From: Dunaliella salina
Taxonomy: Eukaryota; Chlorophyta; Chlorophyceae; Chlamydomonadales; Dunaliellaceae
DNA: 43,171 bases
Reading direction: 5' to 3'
Assembly: GCA_002284615.2 (NCBI GenBank)
Contig: MU069988.1
Span: forward strand, 63,819-106,989
The notes under the pieces were generated by a model that saw only the letters and a program-made list of their open reading frames with translations, did no database searches and was not told the DNA's origin. Below are positions 16,872 through 25,589 of this stretch, in pieces; position 1 is the stretch's first letter; each line of letters begins with the position of its first letter. A program made the position numbers and the translations under genes.

Positions 16872-19800
16872 ATGAAAAGAGCAGACAATGGTGCCTCCAG
16901 ACCATTGCTGCCTTTGTTCTACCCCGCGCCCAAACTCCATCACCAGCAGCATACCTGCTCACCACCAGCAGCAGTCGACCAGTAAGCCAGAGCAATTGCC
17001 ACGTCATTTTTGCTGCCGCACAGGTCATCTTGTGTGGCCCATATTATTACAGCTTCAGCGCACAGCTCACAGAAAGCATGGCGCTTTTCCTCAACGGTGA
17101 CCACCTCATACACGTCCTTGTACTTGTGCAGCAGCCACTTAGAGCAGACTTGCGTGACCTGTGCCGTGGCAGGGCATCAAACATAATGCAAAAATTGACG
17201 CAATGATAGGATACCATTCATTCAACGTTTGTGAGCAAGCTACCATAGGGGAACGATAAGGGTCCAAAATGAGGGTACTTTTCAAATCTTCCTTGAGTAT
17301 GTGGGCCCAAACTGGCAAGATTCCAGTTAAGGACCAAATTGTATGCACTCAAAGCACCTGAGCTTAAATCTTGCCAGTCATGGCCCACCTACCTAATTTG
17401 CCGCAGCGTGAACCCTCGTTTTCACCAAAACTCCATATCTGACCATGCACTGCACCGAATTGGGTGACTTTTGGTGATTTGGAGACCTCCTATGATAGAA
17501 ATCTCATTGCAAAAATAAATGGAGTGGAGAGACCTAGTGATTGGTCAGTTACAGATTTTCAGCCATTTACCTTGGAGAAAATCCAGCACTAGGGGTGCCA
17601 AAAAGCACCTATAAATTTTTGCAGAGGGGGGAAGCTGGCCCATTTGCCAGACATGCTCTTTCCCAACCTTTTCTCTTAAATCTGACCATGCCAACCATTT
17701 TCAATCCATAAATATCATGTCCACCAAAAATTCACGAAAATCGGAGGATCCCAGATCACTCTCCTGGCCCCAGATCACCCAAAAACGACCACCAGCTCCA
17801 CCCTGGGGCCATTTTTCACCCGCAAAAATATCTTCTGACAACCCTTACATGATATACTTAAATCCTGCATATTCAAAATAGGAAAAAAGGAAGTCAAACT
17901 TTGACCTTTTTGGCACCCCTCATGCAACATTTTCCCTGAAGGGATATGACTGAAATTCTGTATCTCACCAACCACTCAGTCTTTTCACTCCATTTTTTTG
18001 GCAATGACATTCTTTTATTACAAGGGTTCCAAATCACTAAAAAATACCCAGTTTGGTGCAGTGGGTGATCTGGAATGGAGATTTGGTGGTAAAAACTAGG
18101 GTTCATGCCGCAGGTGATTAGGCACATTCTCGTGACTGGTACTTTTGAAGCCCTAGTACTACAGACGGCTTGGAAGACGGGCTTGGAAAACGGGCTTTAC
18201 AGTGAACCCAAGCTTCAGGATTACCAGTTACAGAGAACATGTGCAAGGAGCATGCGAAAAATGCCTGATTTTGGGCCTCAGCTTCCCCCCTCTGAAATTT
18301 TCGAACCCCTTCTTTCCAATTTTTGAATTAGCAGGATGTTGGCACACCATGTGGAGGTTACAAGCACATAATTTGGAAGTGGAAAATGGTCCCAGGGTAG
18401 AGCAGTGGGCCTTTTTCAGGTGATCTGAGGAAAGTGATTTGGGAACCTCCTACTTTCATGGATTTTTGGTTAACATTATAATTTATGGAATGATAATGGT
18501 AGGCATGGTAAGATTTGAGAGAGTTGAAAAAGAAAATTTTCAGCAGTTTGGGCCCGTCGCCCCCCTCTGGCAGCCTACATTGAATGTTTGTGAGCGACCA
18601 ACACGAAGGGGGAAGTGGCACATGACAGGTTGCGTCCAGATTGCATTTGCAGAAGGAGCCTGTCAGCCACCAGTGACAGCAGGGGAGCAAAACCCACCCA
18701 CCCCCTCTCACACCCACATCCACACCATTAGCCATGCTCCATTCTTTCCGTGCACAAAACACCATTCACCTTTAAGAGCCTGGGTCTCTACCAATACCTA
18801 AGACCTAGACCTAGACCTAGACTAAGACCTTGCCTCTGTACATTGAAAGCGAAGGTGGTGGCTATGCTTGCTGGCTCACAGGATTGTTTCTGTTTGTATG
18901 CAATTGTGAGAGTGAAGTATAACTCAAGTCTAGATTGTACCATTCAAACCCAGACTGCTGTGGACAACCTGGCGATTAAAACATGTCTGATTCATCAGCA
19001 TACTCTTTATTAGCCAAGCTCCAAACCTGCAAAAGGAGCCCAGCAATCCCTTGAAACCACTGAACGCCAGCAAAAAAAAAGTTCAGCAAATTCTTGGGTC
19101 CATGTGTGTCTGCAAAGAGGTAACGAAGAGGGGAAGCCGTCCCGGAATTGGACACTCCAATCTCTTTTTCCTGTCCTGTCTGGACCAATGAGGCCTTAAA
19201 TGTTGGAGAGGCCGTCATGAACTCCTATTTGACCCTCAAAATGCACACGTGTGCCTCACCAGGGCTTTGGCGGGTGCACTTGGCGATGTCAAGAACTCAG
19301 GCAGTCCATGCAGCAGTTCGTTCAGATGGCGTGCCTCAAAAGACGCTGCACATGTGAGCTGCCTCAGTGCAACCACACAAGACCCTGAGATGCACTCGGC
19401 ATGCCACAGGTCCACCCATCTGGCCATCTGAAACAGGGAAACAGACACACTTACTTGCTGCCTCAGCTATAGGTTGGGAGCAAACTAAATCAGAAGGCCA
19501 CGCAGTAAGCATGCCTGTATAAATGGGTGGGCAAAAAGGACAAGAGCATGACATATATGCATGAATTTGACCAGCAGAAGCAGGACCGAGAGGTGATTGG
19601 GTCAAGGCAAAGGAGACATTGCAGTGAGAGGTGAAAAATGTAGGAAAGGACAAAGGGAGGTAGAGAGGTAAAGACTCAAACACTGCTCCTATGTTCTATT
19701 TCCGTGCCCAAATTTGATGCCTGGACGACATCTGACTCCAAATCCAAAGGCTTTGTACCTTGAGCAAGAATGAGATACATTGTTCCAGGTCGCAGCTGGA

Positions 19801-20877
19801 CAGCTTGCCCTCCAAGGGGCTTTCCTGCAGATACATGGCCCGGAGGCACGACTCTGCTGCTTCCAGGTCAGCAGCGCTCTCACACCTTTCCATCAACTGC
19901 AAACACATGGGCATGCTAAGAGGATTCAGGGACACGGAAAGCCCCTGCTGCTTCCAGGTCAGCAGGGCTCTTGCACCTTTCCGTCAACTCAAACACATGG
20001 GCATGCCAAGAGGATTCAGGAATGCGGAGAGCCTCTGCTGCTTCCAGGTCAGCAGGGCTCTTGCACCTTTCCATCAACTGCAGATACATGGGCATGCCAA
20101 GAGGATTCAAGGACACGGAAAGCCTCCACTGCTTGCATGGCGGACTTCAGCCGATCTTGCTGTGAAATTGCAAACTGGATTCTTATCAATTGGAAAGCAT
20201 TCCAAAACGTGTAGCTACGAAGGTGAGGGATGAAAGTGTTGCATCATTATTACTGCAATGTAACTGTAATGCTATCTCTTTGGACGACCTTGCAGGAACA
20301 CAACCATCCCATTCCTGGGGTTGAAAGACCCCACCACACATGTCTTGAGGAGGAGGTTTCTCAGATCTGGGGGGATTACAGCAGGACTAGAATGCTACTG
20401 TTATGATTCAGTGAATATAAAATGGAGAAGTAATATTGCGTCCTGCACCTGAGTAACCACTTTGTCCACTGCAAATATCAGTGTTGTTCCGTGCGACGAA
20501 CGTCGAACTTAATCAAACTCGCATTTTACACGCATTTTATCGCACTTCTAAAGTGACATTCATCAAACTTTTGCCCCCCTCCGCGAAAATCAGCCAGCGA
20601 TGTCCTTGCTGCTCTTTCTTTTGCTCCACTATTATGACATGGTCCCACTCAGGGCCCTTTTCCCTACCCATTTTGTAAACCAGAAAGTACAATGTGGGGA
20701 TAAGAAGGTGGAGCAGTTGGGGTTTTAGCGGGGGGGGGGTAAGGGGTTGGGGGGGTTGCCTGGTCTGGCTCCCCCTCTTCGACCAAACGTGCGATCGAAC
20801 AGTTCGACGGACTCGCACTTTACACGCATTTTATCGCATTATTCATCTCAGACCGTCGCACGGAACAACACTGGCAA

Positions 20878-20912
<35 letters not shown>

Positions 20913-20913
20913 N

Positions 20914-20982
<69 letters not shown>

Positions 20983-22234
20983 TTATATATATGTATATAT
21001 GTATATATGTATATATATATATATACATATATACATATATACATATATATAGCTTTGGGATCCTTTCCCACTTGGGTAACTTTCATCAAACAATGGAGCA
21101 ATCTTTCGGACCATCAAAGCAGCTGTCTTACCAGCAGCTTTCCTTGAGCTTTCGATGCTTCCGCCACTGATGCCAGAGAAGCTACAGCCTGCAGGTCAGA
21201 ACCCAGAAAACGTGAATGAACCCTTTACGCTGCATCTTGCAATGCCATCATCTTCATCATGCCGCGTGGTGGCAGCCGATTGGTCGACCAAAAGTATGGG
21301 CATGCCAAGTTTGCTTTCAGACATGCATCTTGCTCTAAACAACAAGAAGGTCTGCTCATGGGCACACTTGGGTGTAGGAAAACCATGGGCAAATAACCTC
21401 AAGACCTTTTGCGCATGAGCATGAAAAAGGAAAAATTGATGCTCTTGGACTTGCTCAAAAATAGAAACATCTAATGTCATGGCAGGGCGTCTTGAGATAC
21501 ATCATGTCATGGCAGGGCATTTGAAAACCTATGATCCAGCCAGATTTAATGTTAGAATCATCATCAGATGATGCAGGAGGTGCACTTCAAAACAACGAGT
21601 CCCTAACTAGCAGTGATGTTCACCTCTGGTGAGCTTCCCAATGTGTCTGACAAGCCGGACATCGATCCATCCATCTTCCTCTTTATGCTTGCCTCAAAGT
21701 ATTTGCTGCAAGCAATGGATAGCAAAGAGATTCAATGCAGCTCGAGTTCATTTTCAAAGTTGCCTCGGAGGCGAAGAGATTCAAGTGCAGCTCCAAGTTC
21801 ATTTTTAATTGCCTCAGAGGCCACCACATTCCCCATGCGGTAAATCATTCAGCGGGTCAAGGAAAAGAAGTCCTAAAAAGAAATGATGTCATGCTGCGCG
21901 AAGGGTATAGGAGAGGATAACTCACATGCCATTGACGAAGATTGATGCTTGACCAAATATTCTATCAAAGTTGGAGGACAATGAAAACAGGCAGAGCTCA
22001 CCTGCAGGAAGCAAGAATAACTTTGTGCCCCGGAATCACACGCATGTTGACCTCTGTCTCCGCTGTCTCCGTTCCACCTTCATGCATGCCAAGAGTAAGA
22101 GTGCAGTTGATAACTTGCACTGTGTTCAGTTGCTTAAGGGTGGTGCTTCCAAGGACGCACGTTGTGTGTTCACCTGTACTTGTCATTGATGACGGTCAAC
22201 CATACAAATTTGGGACTCCATGCTTTGAAGAGTG

Positions 22235-22316
<82 letters not shown>

Positions 22317-22463
22317 CGCGAGCGCGCGCGATCAAGCTTTGATGAACTCACCTTGCAGTTTGCGCTTCTTGCCACTAGGCTGCTCAGTGCCATCTGGCAC
22401 ATACAGCACAATGTTCACATCTGAAAGGGCTTGGTCTCGCCACAGCCAAGCAGAGCGAATCAT
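15357..22463 (-). CDS. multi-exon BTB-BACK protein gene (span)
   Basis: A set of minus-strand exons with GT..AG borders spells a BTB-BACK protein. The first exon encodes the BTB start ([14 protein letters not shown]), the second the middle ([13 protein letters not shown]). Later exons encode a linker, the BACK signature ([17 protein letters not shown]) and a C-terminal domain. Four consecutive junctions (19759/19427, 19260/17158, 16955/15986 and 22352/22173) keep the frame. BTB-BACK proteins usually serve as substrate adaptors for CUL3 ubiquitin ligases; that role is inferred from the family. The last part of the BTB domain is not found in order and a matching exon lies inverted at 21614-21841, so the allele may be rearranged, broken or misassembled. 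Introns hold a hAT MITE, AT and GT arrays, repeat family C and a gap. Confidence 0.7.
16063..16870. other. assembly gap (680 N, 16110-16789) between a GT array and a CA array
   Basis: GT repeats run into the gap on the left (16063-16109) and CA repeats leave it on the right (16790-16870). The gap lies in an intron of the BTB-BACK gene. Frames reported across it are meaningless. Confidence 0.95.
16955..17158 (-). CDS. BTB-BACK gene, BACK-domain exon
   Basis: The 204-bp exon is open in phase 0 with acceptor GGCACAG|GTCACG and donor GAGCAG|GTATGC. It reads [20 protein letters not shown], then an acidic stretch, then [17 protein letters not shown]. The latter is the hallmark of BACK domains (S-D-x-L-x-V-x-S-E-x-x-V-x-x-A-L-x-x-W). 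It joins in frame to the exon at 19260-19427. Confidence 0.75.
17291..18570. repeat. repeat family C with long inverted copies
   Basis: 17394-17600 and 17915-18122 are inverted relatives of about 210 bp: both carry CTGCACCGAATTGGGTGA-like, TTTGGAGACC-like and CCGCAG..GTGAACCCT-like segments in opposite orientation. The interval 17640-17830 and the block 18290-18570 are again inverted relatives (TTTTTGGT..AACAT, GGGAACCTCC, GGCCCCAGGGTGGAGC). The block lies within an intron of the BTB-BACK gene. Confidence 0.7.
18571..19259 (-). other. intron of the BTB-BACK gene; possible extra small exon near 19017-19100
   Basis: An interval bounded by CCTCTTTGCAG and TTTTGCAG|GTTTGG on the minus strand could be a small exon, but the neighbouring exons already join in phase without it. 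An AGACCT hexanucleotide run lies at about 18798-18825. Confidence 0.3.
19260..19427 (-). CDS. BTB-BACK gene, linker exon
   Basis: The 168-bp phase-0 exon has acceptor CTGTTTCAG|ATGGCC and donor GCCCTG|GTGAGG, both near-consensus. It encodes [15 protein letters not shown], then [20 protein letters not shown] and [19 protein letters not shown], the kind of helix-rich linker found between BTB and BACK in green-algal proteins. Confidence 0.65.
19759..19896 (-). CDS. BTB-BACK gene, exon after the BTB domain
   Basis: The 138-bp phase-0 exon uses acceptor GTTTGCAG|TTGATGG and donor CTCAAG|GTACAAAG. It encodes [20 protein letters not shown], then [20 protein letters not shown] and ISFLLK. The acceptor choice is uncertain because the boundary region is tandemly repeated three times (19860-20130). 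Confidence 0.55.
19860..20130. repeat. three tandem copies of a ~90-bp exon-boundary segment
   Basis: The segment starting CTTCCAGGTCAGCAG and containing CCTTTCCATCAACTGC, ACATGGGCATGCCAAG and AGGATTCAGG occurs at 19860, 19951 and 20041. The spacing is 91 and 90 bases. On the minus strand each copy carries a TTGCAG/CTGCAG acceptor-like site and the LMERC coding start; the middle copy is altered. Confidence 0.8.
20088..20159 (-). CDS. BTB-BACK gene, small exon at the end of the BTB domain
   Basis: Minus-strand TTTCACAG|CAAGAT is a plausible acceptor, and [19 protein letters not shown] follows in frame. GCCCAT|GTATCT is one possible donor keeping phase 0. The peptide resembles helices that follow the BTB core. 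Boundaries are tentative. Confidence 0.4.
20479..20873. mobile_element. non-autonomous hAT-type MITE
   Basis: The 395-bp element has perfect 20-bp terminal inverted repeats (CAGTGTTGTTCCGTGCGACG). The 8-bp flanks GCAAATAT (20471-20478) and GCAAATGT (20874-20881) differ by one base, as expected of an aged hAT 8-bp TSD. CAGTG-type ends also fit hAT. Internally ACTCGCA-TTTACACGCATTTTATCGCA occurs twice in direct orientation, near each end. It encodes nothing. Confidence 0.8.
20719..20757 (+). other. G-quadruplex-forming run inside the hAT MITE
   Basis: Four G tracts (GGGG, about ten G, GGGG and seven G) lie within 39 bases with short loops, which meets the usual G4 pattern on the plus strand. 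Confidence 0.7.
20880..21051. repeat. AT dinucleotide microsatellite
   Basis: An almost pure TA array, with one unresolved base at 20913 and degenerate TATATG/TACATA units at the right end. It lies next to the hAT MITE in a BTB-BACK intron. Confidence 0.95.
21229..21334 (-). CDS. BTB-BACK gene, BTB middle exon (tentative)
   Basis: Acceptor CTTGTTGTTTAG|AGCAAG follows a pyrimidine tract. Spliced to the previous exon it continues the frame as [20 protein letters not shown] and on through [12 protein letters not shown] possible donor is GCAGC|GTAAAG. The join lacks the four or so residues usually found after the HKVILAS motif, so a mini-exon may be missing. Confidence 0.45.
21614..21841 (+). 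pseudogene. BTB-domain end exon on the opposite strand (inverted)
   Basis: The plus frame reads [20 protein letters not shown], then [20 protein letters not shown]. This matches the Y-x-x-T-G-E-x-P strand and the L-L-x-L-A-x-K-Y-x-L helix of BTB domains, exactly the part missing from the minus-strand gene. CTAACTAGCAG precedes it as an acceptor on the plus strand. The 3' part contains a tandem 48-bp duplication (AAAGAGATTCAA..GTTCATTTTC). Confidence 0.5.
22002..22173 (-). CDS. BTB-BACK gene, exon 2
   Basis: Acceptor AAGTACAG|GTGAAC and donor CTTCCTGCAG|GTGAGC. Joined to exon 1 (ending in one codon base) the frame continues as [17 protein letters not shown], then [14 protein letters not shown] and [13 protein letters not shown]. 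The [10 protein letters not shown] motif is the BTB signature (x-A-H-K-x-V-L-A-A). Confidence 0.7.
22235..22330. repeat. TG microsatellite followed by CG alternation
   Basis: A pure GT array (22235-22308) runs into CGCGCGCGCGAGCGCGCGCG, a strong Z-DNA-prone stretch. It lies in intron 1 of the BTB-BACK gene. Confidence 0.95.
22352..22463 (-). CDS. BTB-BACK gene, first coding exon
   Basis: The frame starts at ATG 22463 ([20 protein letters not shown]), 12 bases after an in-frame TGA, and contains [12 protein letters not shown], the standard first strand of a BTB domain. The donor is CTGCAAG|GTGAGT. An upstream coding exon cannot be excluded. Confidence 0.6.
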
Positions 22464-23086
22464 CCCTCTACAGGTTCAGCTCGGCAGCCTGCCCCTAATG
22501 AAACTTTGGGACTTACAGACATGGGTTTCCCTGAAGCTCACAATTCATACGACAATCCTGAACCGATCCTGTATTTTTGGGGCGGAGCCCCCTGGGGCGT
22601 AGTCCCTCTGTGTAAGTCAACACTGAAAGAATAAAGCTTTGAGCCACCCAGGCCACCTCAGCTCATAAAAGTGGTACCGTCAGAAAGTATATTTTATGCT
22701 GATCCCGGAGCTACCGGTAAGTGCTCGGTCAAGCCCCTTCGCCTAGCCGAGGTTACAAGCAAATCGTGTTTTTAAGGTGTGCGGCATTACACCTCAAAAA
22801 AAAGCATGCGGGAATGTGCAACACAGTGAAAAATAACACGAGGAGGCATTCTAGTTTACAACTAATTGTAGACCCTGACTCAGGGCGTCAGCTGAGAGTG
22901 AGAAGCCTCCCGAACTCGAAGCAGGAAAGAAAGGGAAAGCCTATGCAGTCCATAGGCTGCAAGAATTCAAGTTATATTTTCTAACTAACAGGAGAGTAGT
23001 GTATGCGGTTAAGGAGGGGTGAAGCTGTACGTGCATCGGGTAAAAAAAAGCTTGCCTCCCTTCACTTGAGGGAATAGAGTGCAGCT
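22464..23086. other. upstream flank of the BTB-BACK gene; no feature recognised
   Basis: Presumed 5' flank or UTR of the minus-strand gene. No promoter motif was recognised and no other gene is supported. Confidence 0.35.
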
Positions 23087-23291
23087 TACCGTAAAGCATG
23101 TTGATCATTACGCAATGTTAACAGTTTTTTGAGCCGTGCGTATTGCTTAAGAAATTGTTTTGAAGGGCGTAGTGGGTGCGCAATGGTGAAAATAAATGGC
23201 CGAGATGGGGTGTGTGATGGTGGAAATAGATCGGAAAAATCGTGGATGGGTTAACAGGTGCTTAAGGGATGGGTGCACGGTCAAAGGCTAG

Positions 23292-23393
23292 CAGGACCCA
23301 GAACAGACCATGCAACCTGCAGGGGCAGGACCCAGAACAGACCATGCAACCTGCAGGGGCAGGACCCAGAACAGACCATGCAACCTGCAGGGG
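23292..23393. repeat. 34-bp tandem repeat, three units
   Basis: The unit begins CAGGACCCAGAACAGACC and ends ACCTGCAGGGG. Three identical copies are followed by a partial one. Confidence 0.9.
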
Positions 23394-23461
23394 CAGGACC
23401 AGGTGCAGCCAGAGCCACAAAGCAGCAGCGAGACAGCAGGTGAGAGCGGGAGTCGCAAGCC

Positions 23462-23530
23462 AGGACAGCTGATCATTTAAGCTTTTTCATGGACAGCTGG
23501 ACATTTCAGCTTTTTCATGGACAGCTGGGC
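23462..23530. repeat. 27-bp repeat, two units
   Basis: GGACAGCTG..CATTT(A/C)AGCTTTTTCAT occurs twice in tandem, with a third partial GGACAGCTGG. Confidence 0.7.
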
Positions 23531-23939
23531 TGCATGCGCATGGAGACCTTCATGGCATCATACTTCAAAAGTCGATTGATGAGGATTGCAATTTTATATA
23601 GTCTCTCAGATGCCATGGAGAGTGCGCAATGAGGGGTGCGTAGACAGGAAATTCAAGGCGCGGACTGAAAAGAAGGCTGTGCAATAGGGGTGGGCAAAGA
23701 GGAAATTAAATCTCTTTGATTGCCAAAAAGGTTGTGAAATGGTTGCGCAATGGAAATATTCTATTCAAAAAAATAAAGGGTGCGTACTGGTCACAATCCT
23801 CTACGGTATGCTTTATTTATTTCAGGGGTTCTCATGATTGTGCAAGAAATTTCATGTCAAATTGAGCTGACAAACGACATTACATACACACTTTTAATAC
23901 ATTAAGCCTCAGCACATCACATCTTCAAATTGCTGGAAT

Positions 23940-24577
23940 TTTTATACCAGGTAAGGTAAGGTACATCGCTACATCGCTGTATCCGCCTTTAAGGGCAGCT
24001 GAGCGGAAACGCTGAGGCCTGTAACCGGACCTGGCCAAAGCAAAGTTAAAACACACAAAACTTGGCACTGAGAACTTGGACTGGAAAAATTGGTACAAAT
24101 CATGTCTCTTGTGGTCTGAAGAACAGTGTTTTGTTTTGTACGTTTCATAAGCATTCATTCCAAGTATGCTCAAACAAAGCTCCATGTTTACTGGGATGTC
24201 AAGCAATGTTTGGTATTCATGTTTGCTCCTCTGAGGCATACACTGTCCCTGGCAGGTAAGCCTGAGGCATACCGACTAGCCTGGATGGTATTAAATACAG
24301 GATCTTCGAGACAATTCTCTGCTAATGCTATCCTACGGTCCAGGTCTTCCGCTGAAGTCAGACTGATCAGCTGCATATTGGACAAAGACTCCACAGACAG
24401 GAGCACTGATTGATTGATTGCTGAGCAACTCAACGACTCTTGCATCAGAATTAGCAGGTCCTTTCCCTTTTGGTATCTCTGTGGTAAAAGTTGCAAGAAA
24501 CACGTGTATAGGTATGATTTTGAGTTTTCAGCGACAGCCAAATTGTAGCCTGCTCCTACTGGATTTTTGCGTCCCAC
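23940..24577 (-). pseudogene. unidentified coding-like remnant, possibly a retroelement 3' end
   Basis: A 129-codon minus frame (24188-24577, including SAEDLDRRIALAENCLEDPV) followed by a degenerate frame ends at 23945 in short GTACATCGCTACATCGCTG-like and GGTAAGGTAA units, which look like a LINE microsatellite tail. The segment GTTTCCGCTCAGCTGCCCTT with its flank also occurs near 14771-14815 on the plus strand. I do not recognise the protein. Confidence 0.3.
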
Positions 24578-24699
24578 GAAGATGTGGGCCTTCTCCCACG
24601 CACTTCAGCTCAAAAATAAAAAAAAGGGTTATCAATGTAGTACCTGTATTTATCACTGACTGCACCCTCGCTGGGTGCTATGACATTCTTAGACCTTAG

Positions 24700-25330
24700 A
24701 GGGTGGCGACAAGAATACGACAGCAAATTGATGAAAAAACAACATTATATACTCAACACTGAGATCTAAAATTTCAGCTGATCCTTGCAAGCAGGCATCC
24801 CTGGATTAATCAAACGACACAGGCAAAGATAGGAAACTCATGAGCTCCATTGGAAGCAAGGAACGGGGGGTCTAAAGGGGGTCACCGGCATCTGCACGGA
24901 GGGGGGGGCTCCAGTAGGGTCAAGCAGGGGCACAACATTGACTGCCAGAATGTGCAAAAGACCACCTGTGCAGCAAATGCAGAGTGACTTGGTTTCTTTT
25001 TGGAGCATTACCCTTTGCAAGTGCATTCCCCTTGGAACACTTCATTTGCTTCAAAGCCTGGATTTTAAATTTTCTTAATTGATCCAGCAAAATCCATACA
25101 GACTGAACGTGTAGCAACTTCTTCCCTGCATAAAGCGATCAGAATTTCTGGATACTGCATGCTTGCATGCAAGTTTGCAACTGCGTACCTAAAATTGTGA
25201 CTGAACTAAAGTTTTACCTTTTAGGTCGGACACAATTGGTTCCAGTTGCACTTTTTGCTTTCACTATTCTGCTGCTGCAGGCAGGCACAGCTAACGCTTT
25301 TTGTTCCTTTCCTGGATACGGGATAGCTAA
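24700..25330. other. no gene recognised
   Basis: No domain, repeat or splice chain can be supported. A G-run lies at 24899-24908. Confidence 0.35.
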
Positions 25331-25335
25331 CTTGT

Positions 25336-25400
25336 CAGGGGGTAGCTGTCCTTAATGCATTGGGCCCCTGGCCTGCATAGACTTTTCTGTTCGTTTCGTT
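25336..25400 (+). mobile_element. family B 3'-end fragment (weak)
   Basis: CCTTAATGCATTGGGCCCCTGGCCTGCATAGACTTTTCTG resembles the last 60 bases of family B. Confidence 0.45.
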
Positions 25401-25589
25401 GATGCAGGATTTGCCTTCTTGGTTGCTGTGAGCTGAAGCTGCAAGTCATGTGTGCGTACTTGTAATGGAGCACATGCACTCACTCACAACTGCAATTGCA
25501 GTTAGTCCCTTCCTCTGGGTGAAGGTATTGCCAGCACTGTGTCCGACATGATTATGTAGTCACACTTAGAATGGCACGAGCCTGTCTCT

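Larger units (their letters stand above)
23087..23808. mobile_element. family D element with degenerate terminal inverted repeats
   Basis: The left end TACCGTAAAGCATGTTGATCA and the right end TGACCAATCCTC-like..TACGGTA are inverted relatives, and TACCGTA marks both ends. The interior has repeated GTGCGCAATGG and GGGTGCGTA motifs shared with 4448-4664 and 31364-31599. A 34-bp tandem array lies inside. Confidence 0.5.

Noticed and set aside
15951..17206. Long frames on both strands spanning the 16.1-16.8 kb gap
   Set aside because: They consist of Ns and Val-Cys or Thr-His dipeptide runs from the dinucleotide arrays.
22690..22770. Possible tRNA-like fold
   Set aside because: A vague T-loop-like string is present but no acceptor stem or anticodon arm can be paired.
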